Shown: positions 51,938 through 60,744, counted from the stretch's first letter. The stretch: 64,000 bases of DNA from Nonomuraea sediminis (GCF_018531495.1 NZ_JAHDTI010000009.1:310001-374000), one strand, 5' to 3'. Notes: generated by a model from the sequence alone, not told the origin. Made by a program: numbers and translations.

Positions 51938-52318
51938 TCAGGGGGACTGCGGCGCCCAACGGCGAACGGCATCGATCGTGGTCTCCGGGGAGGTGTTGAA
52001 ACAGCACCGGATTCCGGGTGTGGTCGAAACCAGCACGTTGATCAGCCGTTCGAAGAGGAGGGTGTGCTCGGGCGCCATTCGCACACCACCTCCGATCATG
52101 GCCACGCTGAAGGGTCCTTCGGACAGCCGGTCGCGGACGGTCTTCTCAGCCGCGTCCGGGTCGGCATCGACCAGGCAAGACTCCGCGTCGAAGCCGGCCG
52201 CCCTTACAGCCGCGAAACTCTGCTCGATCCGAGCGGCGAGCGTCGCCTCATCCAGGCCCGGGTGATTGCTGAGGTCGACCGCGCTCGCATGCAGCCCGAT
52301 CATAAGGATCTTCGTCAT
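51938..52318 (-). CDS. Conserved hypothetical protein (Rossmann-like start)
   Basis: 126 residues starting MTKILMIGLHASAVDLSNHP. It alternates strands and helices (AAGFDAESCLVDAD, FSVAMIGGGVRM, RLINVLVSTTPG), a flavodoxin- or response-regulator-like order without catalytic motifs I can name. ATG at 52318 follows a purine-rich stretch. It lies downstream of the isochorismatase-like gene on the same strand, about 110 bases away, and may be its partner. Confidence 0.65.
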   Translation of the reverse strand: MTKILMIGLHASAVDLSNHPGLDEATLAARIEQSFAAVRAAGFDAESCLVDADPDAAEKTVRDRLSEGPFSVAMIGGGVRMAPEHTLLFERLINVLVSTTPGIRCCFNTSPETTIDAVRRWAPQSP

Positions 52319-52431
52319 TTCATCGCTCCTGTGGAAAGACGACGGTGGGGGCCGCTCGATCCGCTGCTCGCGCTCCGAGCGCGTACTCGACCGAGTGCGA
52401 GGCTCAGGGCCGAGCACGCGCCCGAGGTGGA

Positions 52432-53019
52432 TCAGCGCTGTGCCTCAAGCTCGGCGTGAACGCCCAGGACGGCTTGACCAGCCGGGCTGGCCCAATTGTC
52501 GGCGAGCTCTGCCAGCAGAGGACGGGTGGTGTTGAGCACGGCGCCGGCGCGTTCCATGCGGCGCAGCGCGATCTCGTCGCTGACCGGGCTGAGCGACCCG
52601 GAGGCATCCACGACAACCTGGACCTCGTAGCCGTCGGCGAGCGCGCTGAGGACCGGGTAGACCACGCACACGTCGGTGGTCACACCGGCGACGATCAGCC
52701 GCCGGCGACCTGTGTTCTTGACGGCGGCGGCGAAGGTGGGGTCGGCCATCGCGTTGACCACTCCGGTGCGCTGGATCCGCGCGAAGTACTCCGCCGGCAT
52801 GATCTGCTCGAGGTCGGGGATCAGCGGCCCCTGAACCTGGTCCTCCATGCTGGTGGTCAGCACGGTCGGCATGCCCAGCGCCTTGACCGTCTTGGCCAGG
52901 CGGACGGTGTTGGCCCGCAGATCGTCGTGATCGGCCGAGCCGACCCAGCCGATCGTTCCCACCTGGTGATCGATCAGCAGCACAGCGGCGTCGTCCGGGG
53001 TGAAGGGCACGTAAGTCAT
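52432..53019 (-). CDS. Isochorismatase-family cysteine hydrolase (YcaC-like)
   Basis: 195 residues. Catalytic Asp in LLIDHQVGTIGWVGS, the Lys/cis-peptide region and nucleophile Cys in IVAGVTTDVCVVYPVLSAL match the YcaC/isochorismatase-like hydrolases. Substrate unknown (amide or nicotinamide-like). ATG at 53019. Divergent from a LysR regulator that probably controls it. Confidence 0.88.
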   Translation of the reverse strand: MTYVPFTPDDAAVLLIDHQVGTIGWVGSADHDDLRANTVRLAKTVKALGMPTVLTTSMEDQVQGPLIPDLEQIMPAEYFARIQRTGVVNAMADPTFAAAVKNTGRRRLIVAGVTTDVCVVYPVLSALADGYEVQVVVDASGSLSPVSDEIALRRMERAGAVLNTTRPLLAELADNWASPAGQAVLGVHAELEAQR

Positions 53020-53113
53020 CTCAAGCTCCTGTTAGCAGGTGATCAACGGGTGTTTCCCGCGCCATCCACTCTGTTTCAGGGCGAATCGCCGAACAACGCC
53101 GCAGCCTGGAACA

Positions 53114-53136
53114 ATCGTTCAGTCAGGGTGAACGAT
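53114..53136. promoter_or_regulatory. Perfect inverted repeat, candidate LysR site
   Basis: ATCGTTCA-N7-TGAACGAT lies 16 bases before the lysR start in the divergent gap. It fits the interrupted-dyad T-N11-A form of LysR boxes. Confidence 0.6.
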
Positions 53137-53151
53137 AGAAAAGGGGCACAG

Positions 53152-54048
53152 GTGGCTTTGGAACGGCACGAGATCGAGGCCTTCCTGGCCCTGGCCGAGG
53201 AACTGCATTTCGGCCACACCGCGGAACGGCTGCTGGTGTCGCGCTCGCACGTCACCCAGACCATCCAGAAGCTGGAACGGCGAATCGGCGCCCCGTTGTT
53301 CGAACGGACCAGCCGCCGGGTGGCCCTCACTTCGATCGGTCGAAGGCTGTACGACGACCTCGCGCCGGCGCACGCGCAGATCCAGGCCGGGCTGGACCGG
53401 GCTATCGCGGCGGCCAGAGGGATCAGTGGCCTGCTGCACCTCGGGTTCGCCGGAGCCGCAGCCGGCCAGGTGGCGCTGGAAGCCGTCACCGCGTTCCGCG
53501 GACGCCATCCCGACTGCCAGGTCCAGCTGCACGAACTGCACATGTCCGACTTCCTGCACCGGCTGCGCACCGAGGAGGTGGACGTGGCGATCGTCTGCTT
53601 TCCTGTCAGGGAACCCGACCTGACCACTGGCCCGGTCCTGTTCACCGAGCAGCGCATGCTGGCGGTCAACGCCGGACACCCCTTCAGCGGTCGCGCCTCG
53701 GTGACCCTGGAGGACCTGGCTCGCGACGTCCTCCTGCAGCCGCCCACCTCCCTGCCCGCCTACTGGCGTCTGGACCGGGCGCCGCAGACCACCCCTTCCG
53801 GAAAGCCCATCCGGAGGGGCCAGGTCACAGAAACAGTCCAGGAAGCACTCGCTCTGGTCGGGGCGGGCGCCGGAATGCTCGTCGTGGGCGCGCAGGCCGT
53901 CCGCTACTACGCCCGTCCCGATGTCGTCTACGTGCCCTTTGACGACGCTCCACCGTTCGAATGGGGGCTGGTCTGGCGTACCACCGGCGCCACCACCCGA
54001 GTCAGCGCCTTCGCCCAAGCCGCCGTCCACGACAAAACCGCGCCATGA
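53152..54048 (+). CDS. LysR-family transcriptional regulator
   Basis: 298 residues. HTH at 1-60 (EIEAFLALAEELHFGHTAER, SRSHVTQTIQKLERRIGAPLFER) and a periplasmic-binding-like effector domain (HLGFAGAAAGQVALEAV). GTG at 53152 starts the conserved LERHEIEAFLALAE. It likely activates or represses the divergent isochorismatase-like gene in response to a small acid. Confidence 0.92.
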   Translation: MALERHEIEAFLALAEELHFGHTAERLLVSRSHVTQTIQKLERRIGAPLFERTSRRVALTSIGRRLYDDLAPAHAQIQAGLDRAIAAARGISGLLHLGFAGAAAGQVALEAVTAFRGRHPDCQVQLHELHMSDFLHRLRTEEVDVAIVCFPVREPDLTTGPVLFTEQRMLAVNAGHPFSGRASVTLEDLARDVLLQPPTSLPAYWRLDRAPQTTPSGKPIRRGQVTETVQEALALVGAGAGMLVVGAQAVRYYARPDVVYVPFDDAPPFEWGLVWRTTGATTRVSAFAQAAVHDKTAP

Positions 54049-54105
54049 ACGCCGATTCCAACGGGCCGCTCTCGACTGGCGGTGGGTGTGCCGTGCGTTT
54101 CCGGT

Positions 54106-55030
54106 GACCCTCTTCATGCCTGGTTGGCGGTGGCTGGTCACAGCATGATCGCGAGTCGGGTGTTCGCTGCCTGACGTAGAAGAGCCCCTGGTAGACGGGT
54201 TGATCACCACAACCATCACCGTCATCACCAGGAGCTCTGGGTGCTGTCCTACCGTGCCGCGGTCGATTTGTCGCGTTCAACGCTGAACTACGTGGCCGGT
54301 TTGATCCGCAGGCAGCGCAAGGCGATCGGATCGGCCTGGCGGCTGCTGAACCCCGGCCAGCAGGCACTGCCGGTCCTGGTCTACCTGCGGAAGGGCGAAA
54401 CGTTCATCGAGCACGGCGCGGGTTTCGGAGTGTCGACCACGACCGCGTGGCGGTATGTCGAGGAGACCGTGGCACTGCTGTCGGCTCGCTCGCCCAAGCT
54501 TGCGCAGGCGTTACGGAAGGCCAAGCGGGACGGGCTGCACTACCTTGGTCCTGGACGGCACGCTGATCCGCATCGACCGGGTCAAGGCCGACCGGCCCTA
54601 CTTCTCCGGCAAGCACCGGGTGCACGGAATGAACGTGCAGGTCATCTCCTCCCCCGACGGGATGATCCTGTGGACGTCCGGAGCCCTGCCGGGCAAAGCC
54701 CATCACCTGAGCGCCGCCCGGATCTGGGGCATCCTGAGCGAGCTGGAGCGGGCCGGCATCATCACCCTGGCCGACAAGGCCTATCAGGGAGCCGAAGGAC
54801 CGATCATCACCCCGTACAAGGGCAAGGACAAGCCCGCCTCGCAGAAGCAGGCCAACCGCTCCCATGCCGGGCTCCGCGGGCCCGGTGAACGCGCGAATGC
54901 CCAGTTGAAGAGCTGGAAGATCCTTCGAAAGCTACGCTGCTGCCCTCTCAAGGCCGGTCATCTGTGCAAGGCCATCGCCGTCCTTCAAAACCACCGCGTC
55001 GCACAGACCGCATGAGGTTGAAAAAGGGTC
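54106..55030 (+). mobile_element. IS5-family insertion sequence (defective)
   Basis: A transposase region is bounded by short inverted ends: GACCCTCTTCATGC at the left (from 54106) and, on the opposite strand, GACCCTTTTTCAACCTCATGC at the right (to 55030). Size about 925 bp fits the IS5/IS427 group. No target duplication is evident, so exact borders are uncertain. The transposase is frameshifted. Confidence 0.65.
54241..55014 (+). pseudogene. IS5-type DDE transposase, frameshifted
   Basis: Frame 1 (54241 on) gives the N-terminal HTH part to AKRDGLHYL; frame 2 then gives VLDGTLIRIDRVKADRPYFS, DKAYQGAEGPIITPYKG and RANAQLKSWKILRKLRCC, the DDE catalytic part. The switch at about 54542-54548 reads CTTGGTCCTGG where the family expects CTGGTCCTGG, a one-base T insertion. 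A programmed shift is unlikely as the change is +1 and no slippery run is seen. Confidence 0.8.
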
Positions 55031-55034
55031 CGTC

Positions 55035-55583
55035 TTAGAGGAGCCCGCGTTCGCGTGCCCATCGGCAAAGATCGCGACCAGTGCAAGGAAGACGCATCCC
55101 AGTGTGTCGCAAGGCGTCCACGTGGCCGGAGATTTCCACAAGGGTCATCTTGCCAAGCCGGTGAAGTCGCGTCAGGAGCCACACCGTGCCGTGCACCTCG
55201 AGGCCTCGTGTTCGCCCAACTTTGGTCGCGTCGCGGTCGTCTGTGATGGCTATTAGTCGATGAATCTCGGCAGCTGCGAAGACGCTGGCTTCCCCGAGAT
55301 TGTGCTCGCCTGCACCCAGCAGATCGACCCACGTCACGAAGGCGAGCAGCTCTTCGTCGGTGTCCAGCGACAGGATGCGCAACCATTCGAGATCTGTAAT
55401 GGACCGGAGAGATGGATAGGCGTTGGTGTACTTGTCGACTTCTGTAGCAACGACGTGCGTGGTCGACATGGTCGAGACGCAGGCGCCGAGCACGTCTAGG
55501 CGGTCGGCTTTGGCGAAGTGGTGCAGCATCATGGCGTCGACCACCAACGGAGGGAGCGGCTCAGCCGGTGTCGCGTCCGTCAC
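55035..55583 (-). CDS. PIN-like domain protein, probable toxin
   Basis: 182 residues. An N-terminal Asp in PPLVVDAMMLHHFA, Glu in VVATEVDKY, Glu in LGEASVFAAAEIH and Asp in IAITDDRDATKVG occur in PIN-nuclease order. GTG at 55583 overlaps the TGA of the XRE-ImmA gene (GTGA), so translation is coupled. With that partner it looks like a toxin-antitoxin module whose toxin would be an RNase. Function is inference. Confidence 0.7.
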   Translation of the reverse strand: MTDATPAEPLPPLVVDAMMLHHFAKADRLDVLGACVSTMSTTHVVATEVDKYTNAYPSLRSITDLEWLRILSLDTDEELLAFVTWVDLLGAGEHNLGEASVFAAAEIHRLIAITDDRDATKVGRTRGLEVHGTVWLLTRLHRLGKMTLVEISGHVDALRHTGMRLPCTGRDLCRWARERGLL

Positions 55584-56671
55584 GGAGCCTCGTCTTCAAG
55601 CCTTGGTGGCAGATCCGCGGCACTTTCGAGCTGTCCGTGCATCAACTCCAGGGCGCGGGTGCTGGTGATGTGGCCGAGTCGGTACGCCGTCATCACGGCG
55701 TGCGCAAAGCTTGGGGGCACGCGGATGGAGTTGAGATCCGGCTGAGGCGTCCAACCCACGGAGTCTCTGAACTCTGCGAAGGTCGGTGGGCATGCTCGCA
55801 GCTTTTTCTCCTCACGTGGCGTCAAAACCTCGGCAGTCCTGGCCTGCCGAAGCGTGAGGCTCCAGGAAGTGCGATATTCGGCTGCCAGCCGTACAAGCAT
55901 CGATCGATTTGACGTCTCGTTGTTTTTGGCACGTCGGATCGCCTCCACCGGCAGAAGAAGTTCCGCTGCGAAGGCGTCCACCATGTCTTCGCGTTCCGCT
56001 CGGGAAGCGCTGACTCCTACGTCTGTCGAATACTCGTCGCCAAGTATGAGATGGCCGAGCTCGTGGGCGGCGGTGCTGCGTCGACGACCGGGATCACCAT
56101 TGAGACTCACCACTGCTGCTGCTATCTCGATATCCACTGCCGACGCCCCGTCCCCGGGCAGATCAATCACCAGGATGTATTGGCCGCATCTCTCGCAAAG
56201 CTCGGCCATCGACTCAATGGCGCCGCTTCCCAGGCTGAGTTCGGCTCGCAGCCACCTGGCAGCTGTTGCGGCGGCCAGAGGGCCATCCACCTTGCCTGGA
56301 TACTGCCTGATGGGACTGGGCTGAAGCATGTTCAGCGATATGAGCAATCGGATTTCCCGCATCCACATGGCCAATGTGCTGTCGATGCGATAAGAGGCCT
56401 GCGTGGCTTCCGTCGTGGTGTCCTCGGCCAGGGGTGTTCGGTGTGACATCACTGCTGGCGGGGCACTGAGAAAATGACCGAGCGGCATGTCCAGGGCGCG
56501 GGCCAGTCGAGAGAGCTCCAGTGCGTCAAGTCGCCTCGAACCGGCTTCGATCTTGCTGATCATCGTTCTGTCGAGATCGGTCTCCTGGGCCAGCTGTTCT
56601 TGTGACAACCGCATGGCCAGCCGAGCTTCGCGGACCCGCTCGCCGATCTCGCTCCAGTCGAGCGTGCTCAT
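55580..56671 (-). CDS. XRE-HTH / ImmA-IrrE zinc peptidase fusion, probable antitoxin
   Basis: 363 residues: XRE-type HTH at about 8-65 (LAMRLSQEQLAQETDLDRTM, ISKIEAGSRRLDALELSRLA) and an ImmA/IrrE domain with zinc motif HELGH in STAAHELGHLILGDEYS, then a helical tail. Such XRE-COG2856 proteins repress their operon and may be cleaved or cleave on stress. ATG at 56671 lies directly against a palindromic operator. Confidence 0.85.
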   Translation of the reverse strand: MSTLDWSEIGERVREARLAMRLSQEQLAQETDLDRTMISKIEAGSRRLDALELSRLARALDMPLGHFLSAPPAVMSHRTPLAEDTTTEATQASYRIDSTLAMWMREIRLLISLNMLQPSPIRQYPGKVDGPLAAATAARWLRAELSLGSGAIESMAELCERCGQYILVIDLPGDGASAVDIEIAAAVVSLNGDPGRRRSTAAHELGHLILGDEYSTDVGVSASRAEREDMVDAFAAELLLPVEAIRRAKNNETSNRSMLVRLAAEYRTSWSLTLRQARTAEVLTPREEKKLRACPPTFAEFRDSVGWTPQPDLNSIRVPPSFAHAVMTAYRLGHITSTRALELMHGQLESAADLPPRLEDEAP

Positions 56672-56672
56672 G

Positions 56673-56687
56673 GTGCGATAATCGCAC
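56673..56687. promoter_or_regulatory. Palindrome at the XRE-ImmA start, autoregulatory operator
   Basis: GTGCGAT-A-ATCGCAC, a perfect 15-bp palindrome two bases upstream of the ATG. If the transcript begins here it would be leaderless. Its position means binding would block the start of the XRE/PIN operon. Confidence 0.65.
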
Positions 56688-57282
56688 ACACGCCGATGGC
56701 TCGTACATGGTTGCGAGCAGCCTGGGGATAACTTTGCGTTCTCACCCCGCGCGAGCATGATTCGTAGGGCTCTTGTAGATATGGGCTACATCGCCACTTC
56801 GTCTTTGTGTAGGCAGTCCGTGCTCTGCGGGCTCACCGGGGGACTGATCACATCGCGGAGGTTGCCACGCTCGATGGCCGACACTTCGGCCAGCGCATGT
56901 GGGATCGCTCATCCTTCTCCCCGAGCAGCTATGAAATTGCCGCCTGTAGCAAGCCGCTACCGTCTGTGCGCCGCTCGGTGAGGTAACCCCGGCAGTGTGG
57001 ACTGTGTTGTCCCTCCGACGGCGGGGGCCACGCGCACGCAAGGCGCCAGCCTGGGTGGGCGTCAGGTGGGTGGGAGCTCAGGTGGGTGCCGGGTGGGCTC
57101 GTGAAAGGACGTCTGAGCGGAGCGAAGGCATTCAGGGGTCGAGCTTCAGCTCGACCGGGAGAACGCGCGAGCGGAGCGAGCACCTTGGAGCAGGGCGGGG
57201 TCCAGATGGATTACTGGGTAGCCACGGCAACGGGTGGGTCTCAGAAGAACGTCTGAGCGAAGCGAAGGCCTTTTTGCGGGAA
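56688..57282. other. Gene-free stretch with short direct repeats
   Basis: No supported gene. From 57045 CAGGTGGGTG-type words repeat, and ACGTCTGAGCGGAGCGAAGG (57109) recurs as ACGTCTGAGCGAAGCGAAGG (57249), with a related CGCGAGCGGAGCGAGCA near 57167. The same GAGCGGAGCGAG word is at 51666. Confidence 0.5.
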
Positions 57283-57310
57283 GGGCCCAGCCACCGGGGT
57301 GGCTGGGCCC
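57283..57310 (-). terminator. Strong hairpin after ilvC
   Basis: GGGCCCAGCCACC pairs perfectly with GGTGGCTGGGCCC, 15 bases beyond the ilvC stop. There is no U-tract on the minus strand, as is common in high-GC actinomycete terminators. Confidence 0.65.
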
Positions 57311-57324
57311 TGCCGTACAGGAAG

Positions 57325-58317
57325 TTAGCCCTTGAGCCAGCTCATCATCGGACGGAGCTTGGCACCGGTCTTCTCGATGGCGGTCTCGGCGAGTTCCTCG
57401 CGGTAGCGGGTGAACTCCTTCTGGCCGCCGTCGAACTCGGCGACGAGCTCGCGGGCGAACGCGCCGTCCTGGATCTCGCCCAGGATGCGGCGCATCTCGG
57501 CGCGCGTCTCGTCGGTGACGACACGCGGGCCGCGGGTGTAGCCGCCGTACTCGGCCGTGTCGGAGACCGACCAGTACATCTTGGAGATGCCGCCCTCGTA
57601 CATGAGGTCGACGATGAGCTTCATCTCGTGCAGGCACTCGAAGTAGGCGACCTCCGGCTGGTAGCCCGCCTCGATGAGCGTGTCGAAGCCCGCCTTGATG
57701 AGCTCGGACACGCCACCGCACAGGACGGCCTGCTCGCCGAACAGGTCGGTCTCGGTCTCCTCGGTGAACGTGGTGCGCAGGGCGCCCGCGCGGGTGCCGC
57801 CGATGCCCTTGGCGTAGGACAGTGCCAGGTCGAGAGCCTTGCCGGAGGCGTCCTTCTCGACGGCGACGAGCACGGGCACGCCGCGGCCCGCCTCGAACTG
57901 GCGGCGGACGAGGTGGCCCGGGCCCTTGGGCGCGACCATGCAGACGTCGACGCCTTCGGGGGCCTCGATGAGGCCGTAGCGGATGTTGAGGCCGTGGCCG
58001 AAGAAGAGCGCGTCGCCCTCGACCAGGTTCGGCGCCACGTGCTGGGCGTACAGGTCGCGCTGGATGTGGTCCGGCGCGAGGATCATGGTGAGGTCGGCCT
58101 CTTCGACGGCCTCGGACGGGGTCAGCACCCGCAGACCGTCGTTCTCAGCCTTCTCGCGGCTCTTGGAGCCCTCGGGAAGCCCGACCCGGACGTCGACGCC
58201 GGAGTCACGCAGGGAGAGCGCGTGGGCGTGGCCCTGGCTGCCGTACCCCAGCACGGCCACGTGACGCCCCTGGATGATCGACAGGTCGGCCTGGTCGTCG
58301 TAGTAGATCTCGGTCAT
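57325..58317 (-). CDS. ilvC: Ketol-acid reductoisomerase (class I)
   Basis: 330 residues. NADPH-binding VAVLGYGSQGHAHALSLRDS, the catalytic region with APKGPGHLVRRQFE, and the KARI C-terminal knot (GEQAVLCGGVSELIKAGFDT, YFECLHEMKLIVDLMYEGGI with Mg2+-binding acids). Converts acetolactate/acetohydroxybutyrate to dihydroxy acids. ATG at 58317; just downstream of ilvN, 16 bases apart. Confidence 0.96.
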   Translation of the reverse strand: MTEIYYDDQADLSIIQGRHVAVLGYGSQGHAHALSLRDSGVDVRVGLPEGSKSREKAENDGLRVLTPSEAVEEADLTMILAPDHIQRDLYAQHVAPNLVEGDALFFGHGLNIRYGLIEAPEGVDVCMVAPKGPGHLVRRQFEAGRGVPVLVAVEKDASGKALDLALSYAKGIGGTRAGALRTTFTEETETDLFGEQAVLCGGVSELIKAGFDTLIEAGYQPEVAYFECLHEMKLIVDLMYEGGISKMYWSVSDTAEYGGYTRGPRVVTDETRAEMRRILGEIQDGAFARELVAEFDGGQKEFTRYREELAETAIEKTGAKLRPMMSWLKG

Positions 58318-58333
58318 TGAACGAAAAAACCTT

Positions 58334-58858
58334 TCAGGCGGTACGGTCCAGTGCCCTGAGGGACCGGTCGGTGATGGAACGGGCGCCGCGGCCGATGGCC
58401 ACCATGCCCGACTGAACAAGTTCCTTGATCCCAAAGGGCTCGAGGACCTTGACGAACGCCTCGAGCTTGTCAGGCGTGCCGGTGACCTCGATGGTCACGG
58501 CGTCGGCCGCCACGTCGACGCAGCGGGCGCGGAAGAGCTGGACGAGTTCGAGCACGTGCGAGCGGCTGTCAGCGTCGGCCCTGACCTTGATCAGCATCAG
58601 CTCGCGCTGCACCGACTGGGACGGGTCGAGCTCGACGATCTTGAGCACGTTCACCAGCTTGTTGAGCTGCTTGGTGACCTGCTCGAGCGGCAGCTCCTCG
58701 ACGCTGACCACGATGGTCATGCGGGAGATGTCGTCGTGCTCGGTGGGACCGACGGCGAGCGAGTCGATGTTGAAGCCGCGCCGGCTGAACAGCGCGGAGA
58801 CCCTGGCCAGGACGCCGGGCTTGTTCTCCACGAGCACCGACAGCGTGTGCCTACTCAT
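58334..58858 (-). CDS. ilvN: Acetolactate synthase small (regulatory) subunit
   Basis: 174 residues: ACT domain (HTLSVLVENKPGVLARVSAL, then FSRRGFNIDSLAVGPTEHDD) and the ALS small-subunit C-terminal domain. It binds IlvB, stimulates it and mediates valine feedback inhibition. ATG at 58858 overlaps the ilvB stop by 8 bases. Confidence 0.95.
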   Translation of the reverse strand: MSRHTLSVLVENKPGVLARVSALFSRRGFNIDSLAVGPTEHDDISRMTIVVSVEELPLEQVTKQLNKLVNVLKIVELDPSQSVQRELMLIKVRADADSRSHVLELVQLFRARCVDVAADAVTIEVTGTPDKLEAFVKVLEPFGIKELVQSGMVAIGRGARSITDRSLRALDRTA

Positions 58859-60587
58859 CTTCACTCCACTTCGGCGCCATGTCCCGGGCGATCTTGATGT
58901 CGTCGTTGCTGGTGCCTGCCGCGACCATGGGCCAGACCATGGCGTCCTGGTGGACCACGAAGTCGACCACGACGGGCACGTCGTTGATCTCCATGGCCTT
59001 CTTGATGGTCGCGTCGACGTCCTCAGGACGCTCGCATCGCAGGCCAACACAACCATAGGCCTCCGCGAGCTTGACGAAGTCAGGGATACGGCGAGTCGTC
59101 TGGAGATCGGTGTTGGAGTAACGCTGGTCGTAGAAGAGCGTCTGCCACTGCCGGACCATGCCGAGGTTGCCGTTGTTGATGACGGCGATCTTGATCGGGA
59201 CGCCCTCGATCGTGCAGGTGGCCAGTTCCTGGTTGGTCATCTGGAAGCAGCCGTCGCCGTCGATGGCCCACACGGTCGCCTCGGGGCGGCCCATCTTGGC
59301 GCCCATCGCGGCCGGGACCGCGAAGCCCATCGTGCCCAGGCCGCCGGAGTTGATGAACGTGCCCGGGTTCTCGTAGTCGATGAACTGCGAGGCCCACATC
59401 TGGTGCTGGCCGACCCCGGCCACGTAGTACGCCTCGGGTCCGGCGATCGCGCTCAGCCGCTGCATGACGTACTGCGGGGCCAGCGACCCGTCCTCGAACT
59501 CCTCGTAGCCGAGGGGGTAGGTCTGCTTGATGGCGTTGAGCGCCGTCCACCAGGCGGAGTAGTCGCCCTTCTCCCCCGACGCTTCGATGGCGTCGATCAG
59601 GTCGCCGATGACCTCCTTGCAGTCGCCCACGATCGGCACGTCCGCGTGGCGGTTCTTGGAGATCTCGGCCGGGTCGATGTCGGCGTGGACGATCTTGGCG
59701 TCGGGCGCGAACGACGACAGCTCGCCGGTCACCCGGTCGTCGAAGCGGACGCCCAGGCCGATGAGCAGGTCGGACTTCTGCAGCGCGCCCACGGCGGACA
59801 CGCTGCCGTGCATGCCCGGCATGCCCATGTGCTGCGGATGGCTGTCGGGGAACGTGCCGCGGGCCATCAGCGTCGTGACGACGGGGATGTTCGTCAGCTC
59901 GGCCAGGCGGAACAGCTCGGCGGAGGCGTGCGCCTTGTGCACGCCGCCGCCGACGTAGAGCACGGGCCGCTTGGCCTCGGCGATCAGCTTGGCGGCCTCG
60001 CGGATCTGCTTGGAGTGCGGCCGGGTGACCGGGCGGTAGCCGGGCAGCTGCATGGTCGGCGGCCAGTGGAATTCCGTCTCCGCCTGCAGCGCGTCCTTGG
60101 AGATGTCCACGAGGACGGGACCGGGCCGGCCGGTGGAGGCGATGTGGAAGGCCTCCATGATCGTGCGCGGGATGTCAGCGGGGTTGGTCACCAGGAAGTT
60201 GTGCTTGGTGATCGGCATGGTGATGCCGGAGATGTCCGCTTCCTGGAACGCGTCCGTGCCGATGGCCCTGCTCGCGACCTGACCGGTGATGGCCACGATC
60301 GGCACCGAGTCCATGTAGGCGTCGGCGATCGGCGTCACCAGGTTCGTCGCGCCGGGGCCGCTGGTGGCCATGCACACCCCGACTCGCCCGGTGGCCTGCG
60401 CGTATCCCTCGGCGGCGTGACCAGCGCCCTGCTCGTGCCGTACGAGCACGTGCCGGACCTTGGTCGAGTCGTAGAGGGGATCGTAGGCGGGGAGGATGGC
60501 GCCGCCAGGGATCCCGAACACGGTGTCGACGTCCATGTGCTCCAGGGCCCGCACCAGGGCCTGTGCACCAGTCATCCGTTCGGTCAT
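58851..60587 (-). CDS. ilvB: Acetolactate synthase large subunit
   Basis: 578 residues, TPP-dependent. Glutamate-bearing FGIPGGAILPAYD at the N-terminus, FAD-region LIGLGVRFDDRVTGEL, and TPP/Mg site WAIDGDGCFQMTNQELATCT with IAVINNGNLGMVRQWQ. First committed step of valine/leucine/isoleucine synthesis. Preceded by a leader-peptide attenuator. Clinical-type herbicide target family (AHAS). Confidence 0.96.
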   Translation of the reverse strand: MTERMTGAQALVRALEHMDVDTVFGIPGGAILPAYDPLYDSTKVRHVLVRHEQGAGHAAEGYAQATGRVGVCMATSGPGATNLVTPIADAYMDSVPIVAITGQVASRAIGTDAFQEADISGITMPITKHNFLVTNPADIPRTIMEAFHIASTGRPGPVLVDISKDALQAETEFHWPPTMQLPGYRPVTRPHSKQIREAAKLIAEAKRPVLYVGGGVHKAHASAELFRLAELTNIPVVTTLMARGTFPDSHPQHMGMPGMHGSVSAVGALQKSDLLIGLGVRFDDRVTGELSSFAPDAKIVHADIDPAEISKNRHADVPIVGDCKEVIGDLIDAIEASGEKGDYSAWWTALNAIKQTYPLGYEEFEDGSLAPQYVMQRLSAIAGPEAYYVAGVGQHQMWASQFIDYENPGTFINSGGLGTMGFAVPAAMGAKMGRPEATVWAIDGDGCFQMTNQELATCTIEGVPIKIAVINNGNLGMVRQWQTLFYDQRYSNTDLQTTRRIPDFVKLAEAYGCVGLRCERPEDVDATIKKAMEINDVPVVVDFVVHQDAMVWPMVAAGTSNDDIKIARDMAPKWSEDE

Positions 60588-60624
60588 TCGGCTCGTTCCT
60601 TGCGTGGCTACACGTTCAGGACAT

Positions 60625-60664
60625 AAAAAATGCCCCTCACCACCGGGAAAAGGTGGGCTGGGGC
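60625..60664 (-). terminator. Attenuator terminator of ilvB leader
   Basis: On the minus strand GCCCC-AG-CCCACC pairs with GGTGG-TGA-GGGGC around TTTTCCC, then ATTTTTTAT. It lies between the leader peptide and ilvB. Confidence 0.85.
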
Positions 60665-60687
60665 GGCGCGCAGGTCGTCGTGCTTCG

Positions 60688-60738
60688 CTATCGGCCTGCG
60701 CGCCGGCGAAGTACTACGAGAATCTCACTGCGAAGCAT
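60688..60738 (-). CDS. ilvB leader peptide (MLRSEILVVLRRRAGR)
   Basis: A 16-residue ORF holding Ile-Leu-Val-Val-Leu in a row, followed by an arginine-rich tail, TAG, a hairpin region (CCTGCGCGCC complementary to GGCGCGCAGG) and the terminator before ilvB. The promoter TTGACA/TAAGGT puts transcription initiation at or very near the ATG, so the peptide mRNA is probably leaderless. Low Ile, Leu or Val would stall the ribosome and allow ilvBNC expression. Confidence 0.88.
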   Translation of the reverse strand: MLRSEILVVLRRRAGR

Positions 60739-60744
60739 GACCAC

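Noticed and set aside
54542..54548. Programmed frameshift in the transposase
   Set aside because: The shift needed is +1 and the site lacks an A-rich slippery run; a simple base insertion explains it better.
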